Shown here: piece after piece, positions 5,041 through 5,454 of the stretch | How the letters are laid out: each line of letters opens with the position of its first letter | How positions within the stretch are numbered: the stretch's first letter is position 1 | DNA from: Bacillota bacterium | GTDB taxonomy: Bacteria > Bacillota > Dethiobacteria > DTU022 | Direction: 5' to 3' | Length of the DNA stretch: 5,454 nt | NCBI GenBank assembly: GCA_012510305.1 | Contig: JAAZIE010000242.1 | Coordinates: 1 to 5,454, forward strand | The notes under the pieces: generated by a model | What the model saw: the letters and a program-made list of their open reading frames with translations, nothing else | Told to the model about the DNA's origin: nothing | Databases searched by the model: none | Translations under genes and position numbers: made by a program

Positions 5041-5454
5041 ATGGGTGAAGCAGATATTTCAAGAAATGATGAGCGCTCCCGGGGAGAGGTTCCCTTTCAA
5101 GAGATCCGGAAACGTGACGGCCGCATGGTTCAATTTGACCCGGTCAAGATCACCGATGCGATCTTCAAAGCGGTCCAGGCCGTGGGGGGGAGCAACCGGG
5201 AGATCGCTGAAAACCTGGCCTGGCAGGTGATCCGCCACCTGCAGGCGGCCGGTCATGACGGGGTCGTCCCGGCGGTGGAAGAGGTTCAGGATACCGTGGA
5301 GAAAGTGCTCATCGAAAATGGACATGCCCGCACGGCGAAGGCGTACATCCTCTACCGTGACCGGCGCACCCGCATTCGCGAAGCAAAAACAGAGTTCATG
5401 GATGTGGTCAAGGAGATACTGGTGGAGTCCCACCGGGACAACGCCAGTATGAGC
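5041..5454 (+). CDS. nrdD: ATP-cone ribonucleotide reductase, probably class III anaerobic NrdD, 5' part
   Basis: The frame stays open for 138 codons to the window end, so only the N-terminus is visible. After a charged leader (1-18) comes an ATP-cone, the allosteric dATP/ATP-sensing domain of ribonucleotide reductases and NrdR: 'IRKRDGRMVQFDPVKITDAI' (22-41), 'EEVQDTVEKVLIENGHARTA' (80-99) and 'KAYILYRDRRTRIREA' (100-115). Next is 'EFMDVVKEILVESHRDNASM' (118-137), resembling the entry into the NrdD catalytic core, where E/D-N-A-x-x-S is common. NrdD reduces ribonucleoside triphosphates with an oxygen-sensitive glycyl radical made by NrdG. A cobalamin-dependent class II enzyme also can carry an ATP-cone and is the main alternative; NrdR is excluded because its zinc ribbon would precede the cone. 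The glycyl radical site lies outside the window. Confidence 0.78.
   Translation, partial: MGEADISRNDERSRGEVPFQEIRKRDGRMVQFDPVKITDAIFKAVQAVGGSNREIAENLAWQVIRHLQAAGHDGVVPAVEEVQDTVEKVLIENGHARTAKAYILYRDRRTRIREAKTEFMDVVKEILVESHRDNASMS

Noticed and set aside
1..5454. Mobile elements, CRISPR arrays, tRNA or rRNA genes
   Set aside because: No transposase, integrase, spaced repeat array or RNA-gene signature was seen. The window is a continuous core-genome locus.

Overview
The window is a slice of the conserved division and early-sporulation locus of an endospore-forming Bacillota. Gene order, all on the + strand, is ftsA (3' part), ftsZ, spoIIGA, sigE, sigG, a ylmC/ymxH-family gene, and the 5' end of an ATP-cone ribonucleotide reductase gene that I read as nrdD (class III, anaerobic). 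The DNA is visibly GC-rich. An intact spoIIGA-sigE-sigG block with an apparent oxygen-sensitive reductase points to a GC-rich anaerobic spore former of the Clostridia type (Desulfotomaculum/Moorella-like). That placement is inference; no rRNA or other taxonomic marker is present.

Layout. Positions 1-794 hold the C-terminal two thirds of FtsA, ending in its amphipathic membrane-targeting helix. ftsZ follows 27 bp later (822-1916) and ends at a strong intrinsic terminator (1945-1973), so the division genes and the sporulation genes are separate transcription units. Positions 1974-2104 hold a candidate spoIIG promoter with an unusual 22-bp spacer, the same unusual spacing as the Spo0A-activated B. 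subtilis spoIIG promoter. spoIIGA (2105-2977) and sigE (3002-3733) form a two-gene operon: the membrane protease and the pro-sigma factor it activates. The 84-bp sigE-sigG gap holds a candidate sigma-F/sigma-G promoter and a nested inverted repeat. In read-through RNA the repeat could hide the sigG ribosome binding site. sigG (3818-4588) is followed, after a possible sigma-A promoter, by the small PRC-barrel gene (4680-4922). A 118-bp gap with a short direct repeat and a 12-bp palindrome precedes nrdD (from 5041, running off the window).

How the genes work together. FtsA and FtsZ build the division ring, which sporulating cells place near a pole. SpoIIGA then cleaves pro-sigma-E in the mother cell, and sigma-G takes over in the forespore after engulfment. 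The coding content is conventional and I see no undescribed multi-gene system. The points most worth a second look are regulatory (the spoIIG promoter spacing and the sigG leader structure) and two departures in FtsZ: an apparent 6-residue insertion after the GTP-binding loop and a divergent C-terminal peptide on a very short linker. No tRNA, rRNA, CRISPR array or mobile element was recognised, and no gene-free stretch exceeds 300 bases.
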